NCBI RefSeq assembly: GCF_001654845.1
Contig: NZ_LXES01000020.1
Coordinates: 1 to 32,547, forward strand
Origin: Enterobacter soli ATCC BAA-2102
GTDB taxonomy: Bacteria; Pseudomonadota; Gammaproteobacteria; Enterobacterales; Enterobacteriaceae
Direction of reading: 5' to 3'
DNA: 32,547 nucleotides
The stretch's first letter is position 1; each line of letters opens with the position of its first letter. The notes under the pieces were generated by a model. That model made no database searches. It had not been told where the DNA came from and saw nothing but the letters and a program-made list of their open reading frames with translations. Made by a program: the position numbers and the translations under genes. Shown here in pieces: positions 16,424 through 24,875 of the stretch.

Positions 16424-18115
16424 ATGAAATACATTAAATCGATGGCACAACAAAAGCTGAGTTTTTTGCTGGCGTTGTACATCGGCCTGTTTATGAATGG
16501 CGCAGTTTTCTTCCGTCGGTTTGATGGATACGCGCAAGATTTTACCGTCTGGAAAGGAATTGCAGCGGTTGTCGAATTAGTCGCTGCGGTATTGGCTACA
16601 TTCTGTTTGCTTCGTGTGCTTTCACTGTTTGGTCGACGCCTGTGGCGCGTATTGGCCTCGTTTGTCGTGCTGTGTTCGGCGGGCGCCAGCTATTACATGA
16701 CCTTTATGAACGTGGTGATTGGCTACGGCATTATTGCCTCTGTGATGACCACGGATATCGACCTGTCGAAAGAGGTGGTTGGCCTGCATTTTGTCCTCTG
16801 GGTGATTGCCGTCAGCGCCTTACCGTTGCTGCTTATCTGGAGTAACCGCTGCCGATATACGCTGGTGCATCAACTTCGTACGCCAGGACAACGCATCCGA
16901 AGCGTTGCGCTGGTACTGCTGGCCGGGCTGATGGTCTGGGGGCCGATTCGTCTGCTGGAAGTGAAGCAAAAATATGACGAACGTACTGCTGGTGTGGATA
17001 TGCCAAGCTACGGCGGCGTTGTTGCTAACTCTTATCTGCCGTCTAACTGGATTTCTGCGCTGGGGCTGTATGCCTGGGCACAGGTGGATGAATCCTCTGA
17101 TAACAAATCGCTGATGAACCCAGCGAAGAAGTTTACCTATGATGCGCCGAAAGATATCGATGACACCTATGTCGTCTTTATTATCGGTGAAACGACCCGC
17201 TGGGATCACATGGGTATCCTGGGTTATAACCGCGATACCACGCCGAAACTGGCTCAGGAGAAAAACCTGATCGCGTATCGTGGCTACTCTTGCGATACGG
17301 CAACAAAGCTTTCCCTGCGCTGCATGTTTGTGCGTGAGGGTGGGGCAAGCGATAACCCGCAGCGTACGCTCAAGGAACAGAACGTTTTCTCAGTGCTTCG
17401 CCAGCTTGGGTTCACGTCCGATCTCTATGCGATGCAAAGCGAGATGTGGTTCTACAGCAACACCATGGCGCAGAACATTGCCTATCGTGAGCAGATTGGT
17501 GCTGAGCCGCGTAACCGTGGCAAGAATGTTGATGACATGCTGCTTATCGACGAGATGAAAAACTCGCTGAACGGCAACCCTGATGGTAAGCACATGATTA
17601 TTCTGCATACCAAGGGCTCGCACTTTAACTACACGCAGCGCTATCCACGTAACTTTGCAAAATGGACGCCAGAGTGTGTCGGGGTAGATAAAGATTGTAC
17701 CAAAGAGCAGTTGATTAACTCCTTCGATAACTCGGTGACCTACGTTGACCACTTTATTGATACCGTGATTGACCAGGTGCGTGATAAGAAAGCGATTGTG
17801 TTCTATGCCGCTGACCATGGTGAATCCATCAATGAGTTCGAGCACCTGCACGGCACGCCGCGCAAGATGGCGCCACCGGAGCAGTTCCGCGTACCAATGA
17901 TGGTGTGGATGTCGGACAAGTATCTGGAAGACCCGGAGAAAGCGAAGATGTTTGCCCATCTGAAGAAAGAGGCAGATATGAAGGTTCCGCGTCGTCACGT
18001 TGAACTGTACGACACCATTTTAGGCTGCCTGGGGTATACCTCACCGAACGGTGGCATTAACGAAAATAACAACTGGTGCAAACTCCCTGATAGCACCGTA
18101 AAAGCCGCGCAATAG
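16424..18115 (+). CDS. eptB: EptB, Kdo phosphoethanolamine transferase
   Basis: A 563-residue inner-membrane enzyme that transfers phosphoethanolamine to the outer Kdo of lipopolysaccharide, from the periplasmic side. Hydrophobic segments lie at about 11-30, 44-66, 74-95, 118-139 and 158-175, followed by a sulfatase-fold domain. Family motifs are present: GETTRWDHMG (Glu256), the nucleophile Thr294 in DTATKLSLRCMF, HTKGSH and AADHGES. The ATG at 16424 gives the E. coli length; the frame opens back to 16325 but the extra residues are not family-like. In E. coli the mRNA is repressed by the sRNA MgrR; I could not locate that pairing site. Confidence 0.93.
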   Translation: MKYIKSMAQQKLSFLLALYIGLFMNGAVFFRRFDGYAQDFTVWKGIAAVVELVAAVLATFCLLRVLSLFGRRLWRVLASFVVLCSAGASYYMTFMNVVIGYGIIASVMTTDIDLSKEVVGLHFVLWVIAVSALPLLLIWSNRCRYTLVHQLRTPGQRIRSVALVLLAGLMVWGPIRLLEVKQKYDERTAGVDMPSYGGVVANSYLPSNWISALGLYAWAQVDESSDNKSLMNPAKKFTYDAPKDIDDTYVVFIIGETTRWDHMGILGYNRDTTPKLAQEKNLIAYRGYSCDTATKLSLRCMFVREGGASDNPQRTLKEQNVFSVLRQLGFTSDLYAMQSEMWFYSNTMAQNIAYREQIGAEPRNRGKNVDDMLLIDEMKNSLNGNPDGKHMIILHTKGSHFNYTQRYPRNFAKWTPECVGVDKDCTKEQLINSFDNSVTYVDHFIDTVIDQVRDKKAIVFYAADHGESINEFEHLHGTPRKMAPPEQFRVPMMVWMSDKYLEDPEKAKMFAHLKKEADMKVPRRHVELYDTILGCLGYTSPNGGINENNNWCKLPDSTVKAAQ

Positions 18116-18120
18116 CTTGT

Positions 18121-18154
18121 CTGGCGAGTTTCTCGCCAGTTGAATGGCTTTTTT
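18121..18154 (+). terminator. Probable terminator after eptB
   Basis: CTGGCGAG and CTCGCCAG make an 8-bp stem with a TTT loop. The T-run lies about ten bases downstream (18149-18154), which makes this a weaker, non-canonical terminator. Confidence 0.6.
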
Positions 18155-18165
18155 AATTTAAGGGA

Positions 18166-18194
18166 TTGACGGGGGCGCACCTCAGCAGTAAGAT
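18166..18194 (+). promoter_or_regulatory. tRNA-Pro promoter
   Basis: TTGACG (18166-18171) and TAAGAT (18189-18194) are 17 bp apart and are followed by a GC-rich discriminator (GCGCTCCGC). This is the pattern of stable-RNA promoters under stringent control. The tRNA starts at 18207. Confidence 0.85.
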
Positions 18195-18206
18195 GCGCTC
18201 CGCATT

Positions 18207-18283
18207 CGGCGAGTAGCGCAGCTTGGTAGCGCAACTGGTTTGGGACCAGTGGGTCGGAGGTTCGAATCCTCTCTCGCCGACCA
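18207..18283 (+). tRNA. tRNA-Pro (anticodon TGG)
   Basis: A 77-nt cloverleaf with encoded CCA. The acceptor stem CGGCGAG pairs with CTCGCCG, and the anticodon loop TTTGGGA reads CCN proline codons. The body matches my memory of E. coli proM. The position between eptB and dppA is where E. coli carries proK, whose anticodon is CGG. It has its own promoter and terminator. Confidence 0.95.
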
Positions 18284-18290
18284 CATTCGA

Positions 18291-18319
18291 AACCCCTGCT
18301 CTTAGAGCAGGGGTTTTTT
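18291..18319 (+). terminator. Terminator of tRNA-Pro
   Basis: CCCCTGCTC and GAGCAGGGG form a 9-bp stem with a TTA loop, followed by six T's. Confidence 0.93.
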
Positions 18320-18356
18320 GCATCTGAAGCTTATGAGGATGAGAATCTCTGGGGAA

Positions 18357-18486
18357 GGAGGTTCGACTCGAGCAAAGCGAGAGAACGTTGCTTTAGCAAC
18401 GGCCCGAAAGGCGAGCCACGCAGTGGCGAGTTATCCTCTCTCGCCGACCACATTTGAAACCCCTGCTCTTTGAGCAGGGGTTTTTT
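18357..18486 (+). repeat. tRNA-derived repeat: interrupted copy of the tRNA-Pro T-arm/3' end plus terminator
   Basis: GGAGGTTCGA (18357-18366) and ATCCTCTCTCGCCGACCA (18433-18450) are contiguous in the intact tRNA T-arm and 3' end, but here are split by 66 bp (18367-18432). After the CCA a near-copy of the tRNA terminator follows (18460-18486). The insert folds into CTCG/CGAG, CGTTGC/GCAACG and GCCAC/GTGGC hairpins in series. The arrangement recalls the rtT repeats behind E. coli tyrT, which also carry tRNA 3' ends. No integrase is nearby, so a phage attachment scar is less likely. Confidence 0.75.
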
Positions 18487-18717
18487 ATTTGTCAGTCTTA
18501 AACCATCTCTTATGGAGATAGCGATCGTTCATGTGGGGGCTTTGCCCGCAGCATATCCATGCTAAATACTACCCCGGTTTGTTGCCTGCAGTTCAAGGCG
18601 TAAATAGCGTGCTACGTGTTCTGTTGCTGTCAATGTCATCACACCACTATCAATATGCACCAGCGCGAGGAAGAGGATTACGTGAGGATGGTTTTTGGAG
18701 GGCCGGGCATAAAAGAG
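18487..18717. other. Intergenic region between the tRNA repeat and the fimbrial operon
   Basis: About 230 bp with no recognisable gene, promoter or repeat. A 72-codon open frame on the plus strand has no start-site support or familiar sequence. The stretch ends at the fimbrial terminator. Confidence 0.5.
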
Positions 18718-18740
18718 AAACGGGCCATAAGGCCCGTTTT
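18718..18740 (-). terminator. Terminator of the fimbrial operon
   Basis: ACGGGCC and GGCCCGT form a 7-bp stem with an ATAA loop. On the minus strand a T-rich run follows (TTTCTCTTTT), placed about 20 bp after the adhesin stop codon. Confidence 0.8.
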
Positions 18741-18760
18741 CACAGATGAGCCAGTTTGTT

Positions 18761-19819
18761 TTACTGGTAGTTCACCTTGATAACTAAATCCTTACTGAAT
18801 GGCCCTTCGACCACATCTTTGCCTGGATTTTTGGTGAGCTCTGCAATGTAATCATGTGTCACCGTATCCGGCGTGCCGGGCGCGTAGGTCGCGAAGTCTT
18901 GATACTGGTTATATTGAATATCATAGTTGCCCGTTTGGTCATTGATGCGCATTAACAGTCCATTCCCCATATCCAGATGGGTATCATCATAGAGCGTATC
19001 GGTGGTGTAGAAGCTGGTGGTCACATCAAATTTTTCCGTGCAGTCCGCCTCTGTATCCTTAAGCGCAGAAATACTAAAAGTGGCTCTGGAAGGCTGTGAG
19101 GCGATTGCCCCAATTAGCACCGAACCAAAGTCGACCGTCTGGTTTTCAGGGTAAATTTTTATATTTACGCTGCAGTCAAGGAAGTCAATATTAGTTAATC
19201 CATCAATAGTGTAATGCAGGTTTTTCGCCCCCTGTAAGGTATTGATTCCGCCTGCGCCATCGAACGTCAACACCGTAATAGGGGGGAAGGTATACTCTTC
19301 ATGTTGTTGGGGCGGTAATTTCTTGAGCTTAACATACAGGCGAAAACGCACAGAAAATTGCACATGTTCTACAAAAGAGGAACCATTACAATCGGTTGCG
19401 TTGGTTGTTCCGGTTTCATCATTATGGCTATCCACGCACGCGCCAGTGTTAAAGTTAGTGTCGGGAATGTCATAATCAACACCATTATAGGTCACACCAA
19501 AGGCCAAATAAGGGTTGTTTGTAAGCGAACCATCCGTATTATGGAAACTATCCAATATATAAGCATAAATATTTTCATGGCGGATATGATCGGGATTATT
19601 AGGATCATAAGAAGAGTTATCACAATAGACGGTGACGGTAATATCTCCGCTTTCCCAGACCTTTTTCCCCACAGGTGTATTCTCCGGTACGGTAAACGGC
19701 GTAATGGTGGTATTGACCAAAGCGGCCCCGCCATGATTGTTCTGATAGCAATCCACAGCCCACGTAGAGGTCGAGAAGAGTCCTATAACAAATGTGACAA
19801 AGATTAATAACAGCTTCAT
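18761..19819 (-). CDS. Fimbrial tip-adhesin candidate (last gene of the fimbrial operon)
   Basis: A 352-residue exported protein with a signal peptide cleaved near STSTWA. It appears to have two domains. The N-terminal part (about 22-210) is rich in Asn, Asp and Thr with several cysteines and resembles nothing I recognise; it is the likely receptor-binding domain. The C-terminal part (about 215-352), with CSVNIKIYPENQTVDFGSV and a final strand KDLVIKVNYQ, looks like a pilin domain that would be capped by the chaperone. It starts 2 nt after the chaperone gene, with AGAGGGG inside the chaperone's end. Twice pilin size and last position both point to a tip adhesin. The receptor is unknown. Confidence 0.75.
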   Translation of the reverse strand: MKLLLIFVTFVIGLFSTSTWAVDCYQNNHGGAALVNTTITPFTVPENTPVGKKVWESGDITVTVYCDNSSYDPNNPDHIRHENIYAYILDSFHNTDGSLTNNPYLAFGVTYNGVDYDIPDTNFNTGACVDSHNDETGTTNATDCNGSSFVEHVQFSVRFRLYVKLKKLPPQQHEEYTFPPITVLTFDGAGGINTLQGAKNLHYTIDGLTNIDFLDCSVNIKIYPENQTVDFGSVLIGAIASQPSRATFSISALKDTEADCTEKFDVTTSFYTTDTLYDDTHLDMGNGLLMRINDQTGNYDIQYNQYQDFATYAPGTPDTVTHDYIAELTKNPGKDVVEGPFSKDLVIKVNYQ

Positions 19820-19821
19820 GA

Positions 19822-20556
19822 TTATCCCCTCTTCATCTGTTCAGTCTGACAGGTGGATTGCACCGAATTGCACTTCACGCTGTACATTAGCAAGCCGCCA
19901 TAGTCGCCAATAAAACCGATCTGGAAATTCGGCGGTAAATTTTTAACCTCCTGAGCAGCCTGGCCAAACGGTTCAACCATCATGCTTTTCGTATCGGGCA
20001 GTAGTGTCTTTCCGGTAGTGCCTACGTAACCGACAGTGAGGTAATAAGGGGTGCTGTTCTTTAATGTTAAGCCGTCGCTTGTGCGACTAATTGTAAACTT
20101 GTCGCTGAAATCAAACTGACCATCTTTGGCTTCAATCGCTTTAGGTCGCCAGAAAAGCTTCAGCCGGCTTTGCATGGCGATTTGCATCACGTTTTTGACT
20201 TCCGAGCGAGGGGGGATCTCGCGGATGTTAAAGTAAAACAGTGTTTCCCGGTCGGTCGGAAGTTGCGCCAGGGTGGCCTGACCCATTAAACGAACCTGGG
20301 CCTGCTCACCCGCTTCAAGACGGATCATTGGGGGAATAGCGGTAATATAATTGCGCGATTTTTTCCCGTCTTTATCTTCAATCCATGACTGAGCCAAATA
20401 GGGCGATGTTTTGCTTTGGTTAGTCAGACGCAGCGAAACACTTTTATCTGCCTGGTTAAAGATAATGCGCGTTCTGTCGGGGGAGACAGCGGCGTTTACG
20501 GTAAAGCTTGCACCTAGCAGGCAAGCAATTCCTTTTGCGATTGTGTTTATTTTCAT
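19822..20556 (-). CDS. Periplasmic fimbrial chaperone (PapD/FimC family)
   Basis: A 244-residue protein with a signal peptide of about 22 residues. Two immunoglobulin-like domains follow. Domain 1 opens AVSPDRTRIIFNQ and contains the alternating G1 strand region (ETLFYFNIREIPP), which donates a strand to pilins. A basic SRLKLFWRP motif is typical of the family. Two cysteines lie near the C-terminus, as in some PapD-like chaperones. It folds pilins and delivers them to the usher. It starts 15 bp after the usher and runs into the adhesin gene. Confidence 0.93.
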   Translation of the reverse strand: MKINTIAKGIACLLGASFTVNAAVSPDRTRIIFNQADKSVSLRLTNQSKTSPYLAQSWIEDKDGKKSRNYITAIPPMIRLEAGEQAQVRLMGQATLAQLPTDRETLFYFNIREIPPRSEVKNVMQIAMQSRLKLFWRPKAIEAKDGQFDFSDKFTISRTSDGLTLKNSTPYYLTVGYVGTTGKTLLPDTKSMMVEPFGQAAQEVKNLPPNFQIGFIGDYGGLLMYSVKCNSVQSTCQTEQMKRG

Positions 20557-20571
20557 TATTTTCGTCCTGAA

Positions 20572-23103
20572 TTAATGTGCGATCTTACATGGTAAAATAA
20601 CCGTACTACCGTCGGTATTACTTTGATTTGGCGGTATAATTTCACAGGCCTTATCCGCCCATTTCAGTTGTAATACGCTATTTTCCTGTACCCCGCTGAG
20701 GTAGATGTATCCATCATCTGCCACCAGTCCCATATCCCGGCCACTTTCTTTATCCGTTACAGTGACGCCCAGCGGCGGATAATGCCCATCTTCCAGACGA
20801 ATGACGCCAACAATCTGGTAACCTTTTGTCGCATCCAGTGCCATGTATCCGATGGCACCTTCGGTTAACGTTGTTCGGATGACCGAGTTGCTGACATCAA
20901 CGCCCTCTGGTAAGTGGCTGTTATCAACCATGAGCGTTGTGGTTGTGTAATTACTGATGGATGGCACGACCGAGATACCGAATGCGTTGGTTACGGTACG
21001 ATTGTTATTGGACACTTTCACATCTGGAATACCATTGGAATCCACCATGACGCGGGAACTGTTGCCTGAACTGTAGTCATGCAGCGCCGCACCATGTCGC
21101 GTTGCGGTAAATGAGCCATTCCAGCCAACGTTTACTGAGTTATAGTGGTTTGGTTGTACGCTGCCGTTCACATTCAGACGACCATAAGGCGAATAATGCT
21201 GATACCCACCGCGCACGGAAGGTTCGCCATCGCTAAACTCATCGCTCGTGGCTGAAACCGACATATTCCAGGTGTTGTTACGGTCTGATGAGTCGTAATA
21301 CGAAGCCGTTTGTGATGCGCTATCACTGCCCGAACGTTGCAGGCTATACATAACATTACGGCTCTGCTCCAGCGGTAAGGTCAGCGAGAAATAGTACTGA
21401 TTTTCATCGTCATCATCCCAACGGACGCGACTTACCGCCAGAGAGGCTGAAATATTTTTGAAGCTGCCAATATCAAAGTTATGGCTAACTGACAGACTGT
21501 AATTTGTTGTACTGGAATCATCCCAGTAAGTATCACGTGTGGCGCTCAGATAGGTGTTCAACTCCAGGGGAGCGATATATTGGTTAAAAGAGAGCACATA
21601 GCTTTCTTTCTCGTTAGATGTGGAGTCGTCACCTTCACGTGAAGCGATGTATTCATTCATCGTGACATATTCTTTATCGGAAAAACGATAACCGGCAAAC
21701 GTAATCTGGCTACCGGTGCTTTCAAAACGCTTAGCGTAGTTGGCACGATAGCTATAACCTTTTTGTTTTCCTTCATTGTCATCACGTAAATTGGCTTCAG
21801 AGCGCGTCACATCAAAGGAGAGTGAACCAAAACTATTCAGGTTGAAGCCGATACCGCCTGTTGTTGCCTGATAATCATCGGCAGTGACAATGGCACCACC
21901 GTAAAGAGACACATTGTTTAACCAACCCCACGACATCTCTCCGGACCAGAACAGCGGATTATTGATATCATTTTGGTTCGTGGTGGTTGGTTTACCCACG
22001 GATGTTTTATACCGCACCTGGTTTTTACGCGTCAGAAAAGGAATAGATGCTGAACCTACCTGGAATGTGCTCTTTCTTCCGTCTTCTTCCTCAACGGTTA
22101 CATCCAGTTGTCCCTGTAATGAGTTGACCAGATCGGTGATGGTGAACGGGCCGGGAGCGACAGTGGTTTGGTACAGGGTTCGTCCATTTTGCGATACCGT
22201 CACTTTGGCGTTCGTCTGTGCAATGCCGCTAATTTGCGGCGCGTAGCCACGCAGATCGGGCGGTAACATCTGCTCATCGCTTTCCAGCGAGGCACCCGTA
22301 AAGTGAAAAGTATCAAAAAGATCGGAGTTAAGATCGTATTGCCCGATTGTCAATTTTGATGCTAGCGAGGGGATCGGGCGGAAAAGATAAGTACGCGGCA
22401 AACTACTGTCGCTTTCTTCTGATTTTCCGTCGCTAAACGATTGATCGTATTGATAGTCAGCGCGCAGACGCCACGCGCCAAGGTTAAAGCCCAGCGTACC
22501 GTAAGAGCTAAGGCTTTGGCTGCTGTCTCCATCATTCGGGGCATATTGGCTGGCATAGACATTATAATCCAGCAGCACTCCAGCAATACCATCATCCCAG
22601 AATTCCGGCGGCGTCCAGTTTTTGGCCTGATACTTCATCCATGCCTGAGGTACCGTTAGCATCACGGTCATGCTGGATTTTTCCAGTCGGATACCCAACT
22701 CTTTTTTCTGTGAGAAGTCGAGGCACCCTTGTGGGTTTAGTGGCTGGAGTGAGGCGACGAAATCATCGGCAAAACCAAAGCTGGTTAAGTGTTCTTTGGT
22801 TAAGCATAACGATGAGCCACTTTCCGTGTCAGATGCAATCCATTCCAGATTGTAAGGTTGCGGGAGCGTGTTTTTATCAATTTGCACGCGCACAAGATAG
22901 TGGCCGGCTGGGATGTAACCTTTTTTTTCAAACTGCGAAAGATCGACGTTTTGTTTATCTTCCGCATCAATCATATCGGTATTAAATTCGATAGCATAGA
23001 GCGGCGATGTTAACGTTATTGTCGCGACTGCCGCATAAAAAGTCTGCTTTATTAAAAGGGGTAATCTGCGGGGAATAAACCCATGAGAGATAAAAGTATA
23101 CAT
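20572..23103 (-). CDS. Outer-membrane fimbrial usher (FimD/PapC family)
   Basis: An 843-residue usher with a signal peptide ending near SPLYA (about residue 37). An N-terminal chaperone-binding domain begins IEFNTDMID. A 24-strand barrel is interrupted by a plug domain (SGIAQTNAKVTVSQNGRTLY region), followed by C-terminal domains with a Cys pair (KACEI...LPCKI). The ATG at 23103 is chosen because it opens on the signal peptide and has CGGA upstream; the frame reaches 23157 without support. It secretes and assembles pilins. The order pilin, usher, chaperone is like pap- and fae-type operons rather than fim. The gene is intact. Confidence 0.93.
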   Translation of the reverse strand: MYTFISHGFIPRRLPLLIKQTFYAAVATITLTSPLYAIEFNTDMIDAEDKQNVDLSQFEKKGYIPAGHYLVRVQIDKNTLPQPYNLEWIASDTESGSSLCLTKEHLTSFGFADDFVASLQPLNPQGCLDFSQKKELGIRLEKSSMTVMLTVPQAWMKYQAKNWTPPEFWDDGIAGVLLDYNVYASQYAPNDGDSSQSLSSYGTLGFNLGAWRLRADYQYDQSFSDGKSEESDSSLPRTYLFRPIPSLASKLTIGQYDLNSDLFDTFHFTGASLESDEQMLPPDLRGYAPQISGIAQTNAKVTVSQNGRTLYQTTVAPGPFTITDLVNSLQGQLDVTVEEEDGRKSTFQVGSASIPFLTRKNQVRYKTSVGKPTTTNQNDINNPLFWSGEMSWGWLNNVSLYGGAIVTADDYQATTGGIGFNLNSFGSLSFDVTRSEANLRDDNEGKQKGYSYRANYAKRFESTGSQITFAGYRFSDKEYVTMNEYIASREGDDSTSNEKESYVLSFNQYIAPLELNTYLSATRDTYWDDSSTTNYSLSVSHNFDIGSFKNISASLAVSRVRWDDDDENQYYFSLTLPLEQSRNVMYSLQRSGSDSASQTASYYDSSDRNNTWNMSVSATSDEFSDGEPSVRGGYQHYSPYGRLNVNGSVQPNHYNSVNVGWNGSFTATRHGAALHDYSSGNSSRVMVDSNGIPDVKVSNNNRTVTNAFGISVVPSISNYTTTTLMVDNSHLPEGVDVSNSVIRTTLTEGAIGYMALDATKGYQIVGVIRLEDGHYPPLGVTVTDKESGRDMGLVADDGYIYLSGVQENSVLQLKWADKACEIIPPNQSNTDGSTVILPCKIAH

Positions 23104-23297
23104 AAAATCCGTTTCTTTTAATAAAGGATACCAAAACAGTCGGTGAGTTCCTCCCACCGACTGAGGGTGTTCAAACTGTTATCGTTCAGGTTGCTTGCTC
23201 GCCGAGCGTGGTTGCTTATTTTCGTTTCAGCGCAGAAATAAGAGACAGAAAATATGCTATCGCAATATTGTCAGAACGATGGTCACAGAATGATTGA

Positions 23298-23843
23298 TTA
23301 GTTGTAGCTCAGAACGTAGTTAGCCTGTGCGTAGACATTACCCGGGGCAACGGTGCCTCCAGTAATTTTTTCCATGCGTGCACGGAAGGTCAGTTCCTGG
23401 TTAGCATCGGTGTTCGGGAAAGTGACCGTGGTCGCGGAATTCAGGGAGATTTTTTTATCAGAAGCATCCAGAATACGAACACCCACGCCGGTGGCGCTAT
23501 TGCTGGAGGCGGTATTGGTCATCAGGCTGCTGTCTGTTGAATCAACGTTGGCAGAAGTAAATGTGACTTTTACTTTATCAATAGTTGTACCGCCAGCGGT
23601 CAGGATACAGTCTTGCAGGTGAATTTTGAACTCTGCTGACGTTGCGTCATTTGTGCTATTCAGCACGTCATCAGCCACTTGCCCAAGATCCACATCGATT
23701 TTATCATCGCCAGGAATCACCGAACAAGGTGAGCTAATAACTGTACCAGTAAAGTTAACAACACCGTGTCCTTCATCTGCGGCAGAAGCATTAAATGCAA
23801 ACAGGCTTGTGACAACAGTAGCTAACAGCGTTTTCTTTAACAT
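23298..23843 (-). CDS. Major fimbrial subunit (FimA-like pilin)
   Basis: A 181-residue pilin with a 21-residue signal peptide (ends AFNASA). The mature part begins ADEGHGVVNFTGTVISSPCSV, the typical N-terminal donor strand. Two cysteines (SSPC and LQDC) form the pilin disulfide, and the C-terminus ends YVLSYN with the conserved penultimate tyrosine. The start at 23843 is set by the signal peptide and an AAAGGA site; a frame running back to 23939 is not supported. It is the first gene of the operon, 194 bp before the usher, a gap that often lets the pilin be made in excess. Confidence 0.92.
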   Translation of the reverse strand: MLKKTLLATVVTSLFAFNASAADEGHGVVNFTGTVISSPCSVIPGDDKIDVDLGQVADDVLNSTNDATSAEFKIHLQDCILTAGGTTIDKVKVTFTSANVDSTDSSLMTNTASSNSATGVGVRILDASDKKISLNSATTVTFPNTDANQELTFRARMEKITGGTVAPGNVYAQANYVLSYN

Positions 23844-23939
23844 AGTGCATAATCCTTTATTTATATAAAATATAATATTTGATTTTAAATTTATTCGACA
23901 GGAAACCTTGGATTTCCTAGGCCACACAATGTAGCACAT

Positions 23940-24838
23940 GGAATTGCGCAGGTTAGAGCTCTCTTTAATTATTATATTATTTAGTTTTTCTAAGTTGATT
24001 TGTTTATATTTACGTGGTCTTCGAATATGTATTGTGAACCAGATTTATTGATAATGCTTATGCATTTATAAGAGTATTTCAAACACGTTTAACAGCGATA
24101 ACCATATTTTCACAATAGTCACCACGATACAGCTGGTGTCTTTTTATCTCCATCTGGAAAACGGGGGATCTACCGTCATCTGTCGGCGTCAGATTGTCTG
24201 GTTCCTTAGAGTGCCCGCTGGGTAAGCAATGTGGTAAAGGCGACGAGAACCTTCGTGTTTAACTCGTTGAGTTTATGCACCTTGCGACGTGTCTCATCAT
24301 GGCGTGAGGGTCTGACTTTCCAGTAAATATACGTTAGCTTCCCAAAATCGCTTTAATCTGGTTTTTTGTGACATAATCCATTGTATTTTTTTATATATAG
24401 ATTGATCTTTTTTCGCGTTGCTTATGGATAACCTCAGCATTTTTCGCTGTGCGTTTTAACGTTCGCGGAATTTAGTGCTCAGATAATCACCATTCTGCAA
24501 GAAAATTTACCCAATCTGAATAAAAGTTAATCACTAGATGTTGCAGAATATGAAGATATTTGTGCTGCAACATGGTGAGTAGCATAAATTTCCCTGCTGA
24601 AAACTGGCGTCTAAAGTTTTTTTAATCTTTGTTTGCGGTTTCTCACACTCAGCGTAAATCCCCGTCACCTGTATTGACGTTTTCACATTCTGTTGACAGA
24701 TTGTAGGGCACGAGGGGCATTTCAGGGAGGATCTGCGCTGCAACTCAAAGGCTCTTCTGAAAGGATTCTCCATCCCTTTAACGCCTTCGGGCATCACCGA
24801 CCAGACCGGGTAAAAAATAAATAAAGGTCAGGCGGCGT
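23940..24838. other. Long region with no confident gene between the pilin gene and dppA
   Basis: About 0.9 kb. The left part (23844-24420) is AT-rich and should hold the leftward fimbrial promoter, though no unique hexamer pair stands out. A 49-codon open stretch on the minus strand (24352-24206) ends in a stop and could be a decayed reading frame. The right part carries the dppA leader. TTGACA (24693-24698) is a possible dppA -35 box without a good -10. No phase-switch inverted repeats and no recombinase gene were seen. Confidence 0.5.
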
Positions 24839-24868
24839 AACACAACAAAGCAAAACATCACATTGGAG
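24839..24868 (+). promoter_or_regulatory. CA-rich GcvB target and ribosome-binding site of dppA
   Basis: The leader just before dppA contains AACACAACAAAGCAAAACA followed by TGGAG at 24864-24868, 7 bases from the ATG. C/A-rich tracts of this kind are what the GU-rich R1 seed of the sRNA GcvB pairs with in dppA of E. coli and Salmonella, reducing translation in rich medium. Confidence 0.7.
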
Positions 24869-24875
24869 CAGAATA

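Noticed and set aside
18357..18486. Phage or island attachment-site scar behind tRNA-Pro
   Set aside because: The duplicated tRNA 3' end looks like an att site, but there is no integrase or island gene nearby, and the copy includes the terminator and an interrupted T-arm, which fits an rtT-like repeat better.
18531..18749. 72-codon plus-strand open frame between the tRNA repeat and the fimbrial operon
   Set aside because: No recognisable sequence or ribosome-binding site, and it runs through the fimbrial terminator.
23844..24200. Invertible promoter element (fimS-like) upstream of the pilin gene
   Set aside because: Only a short AGGAAA/TTTCCT repeat (23900-23918) is seen; no pair of longer inverted repeats flanks a promoter and no recombinase gene is present.
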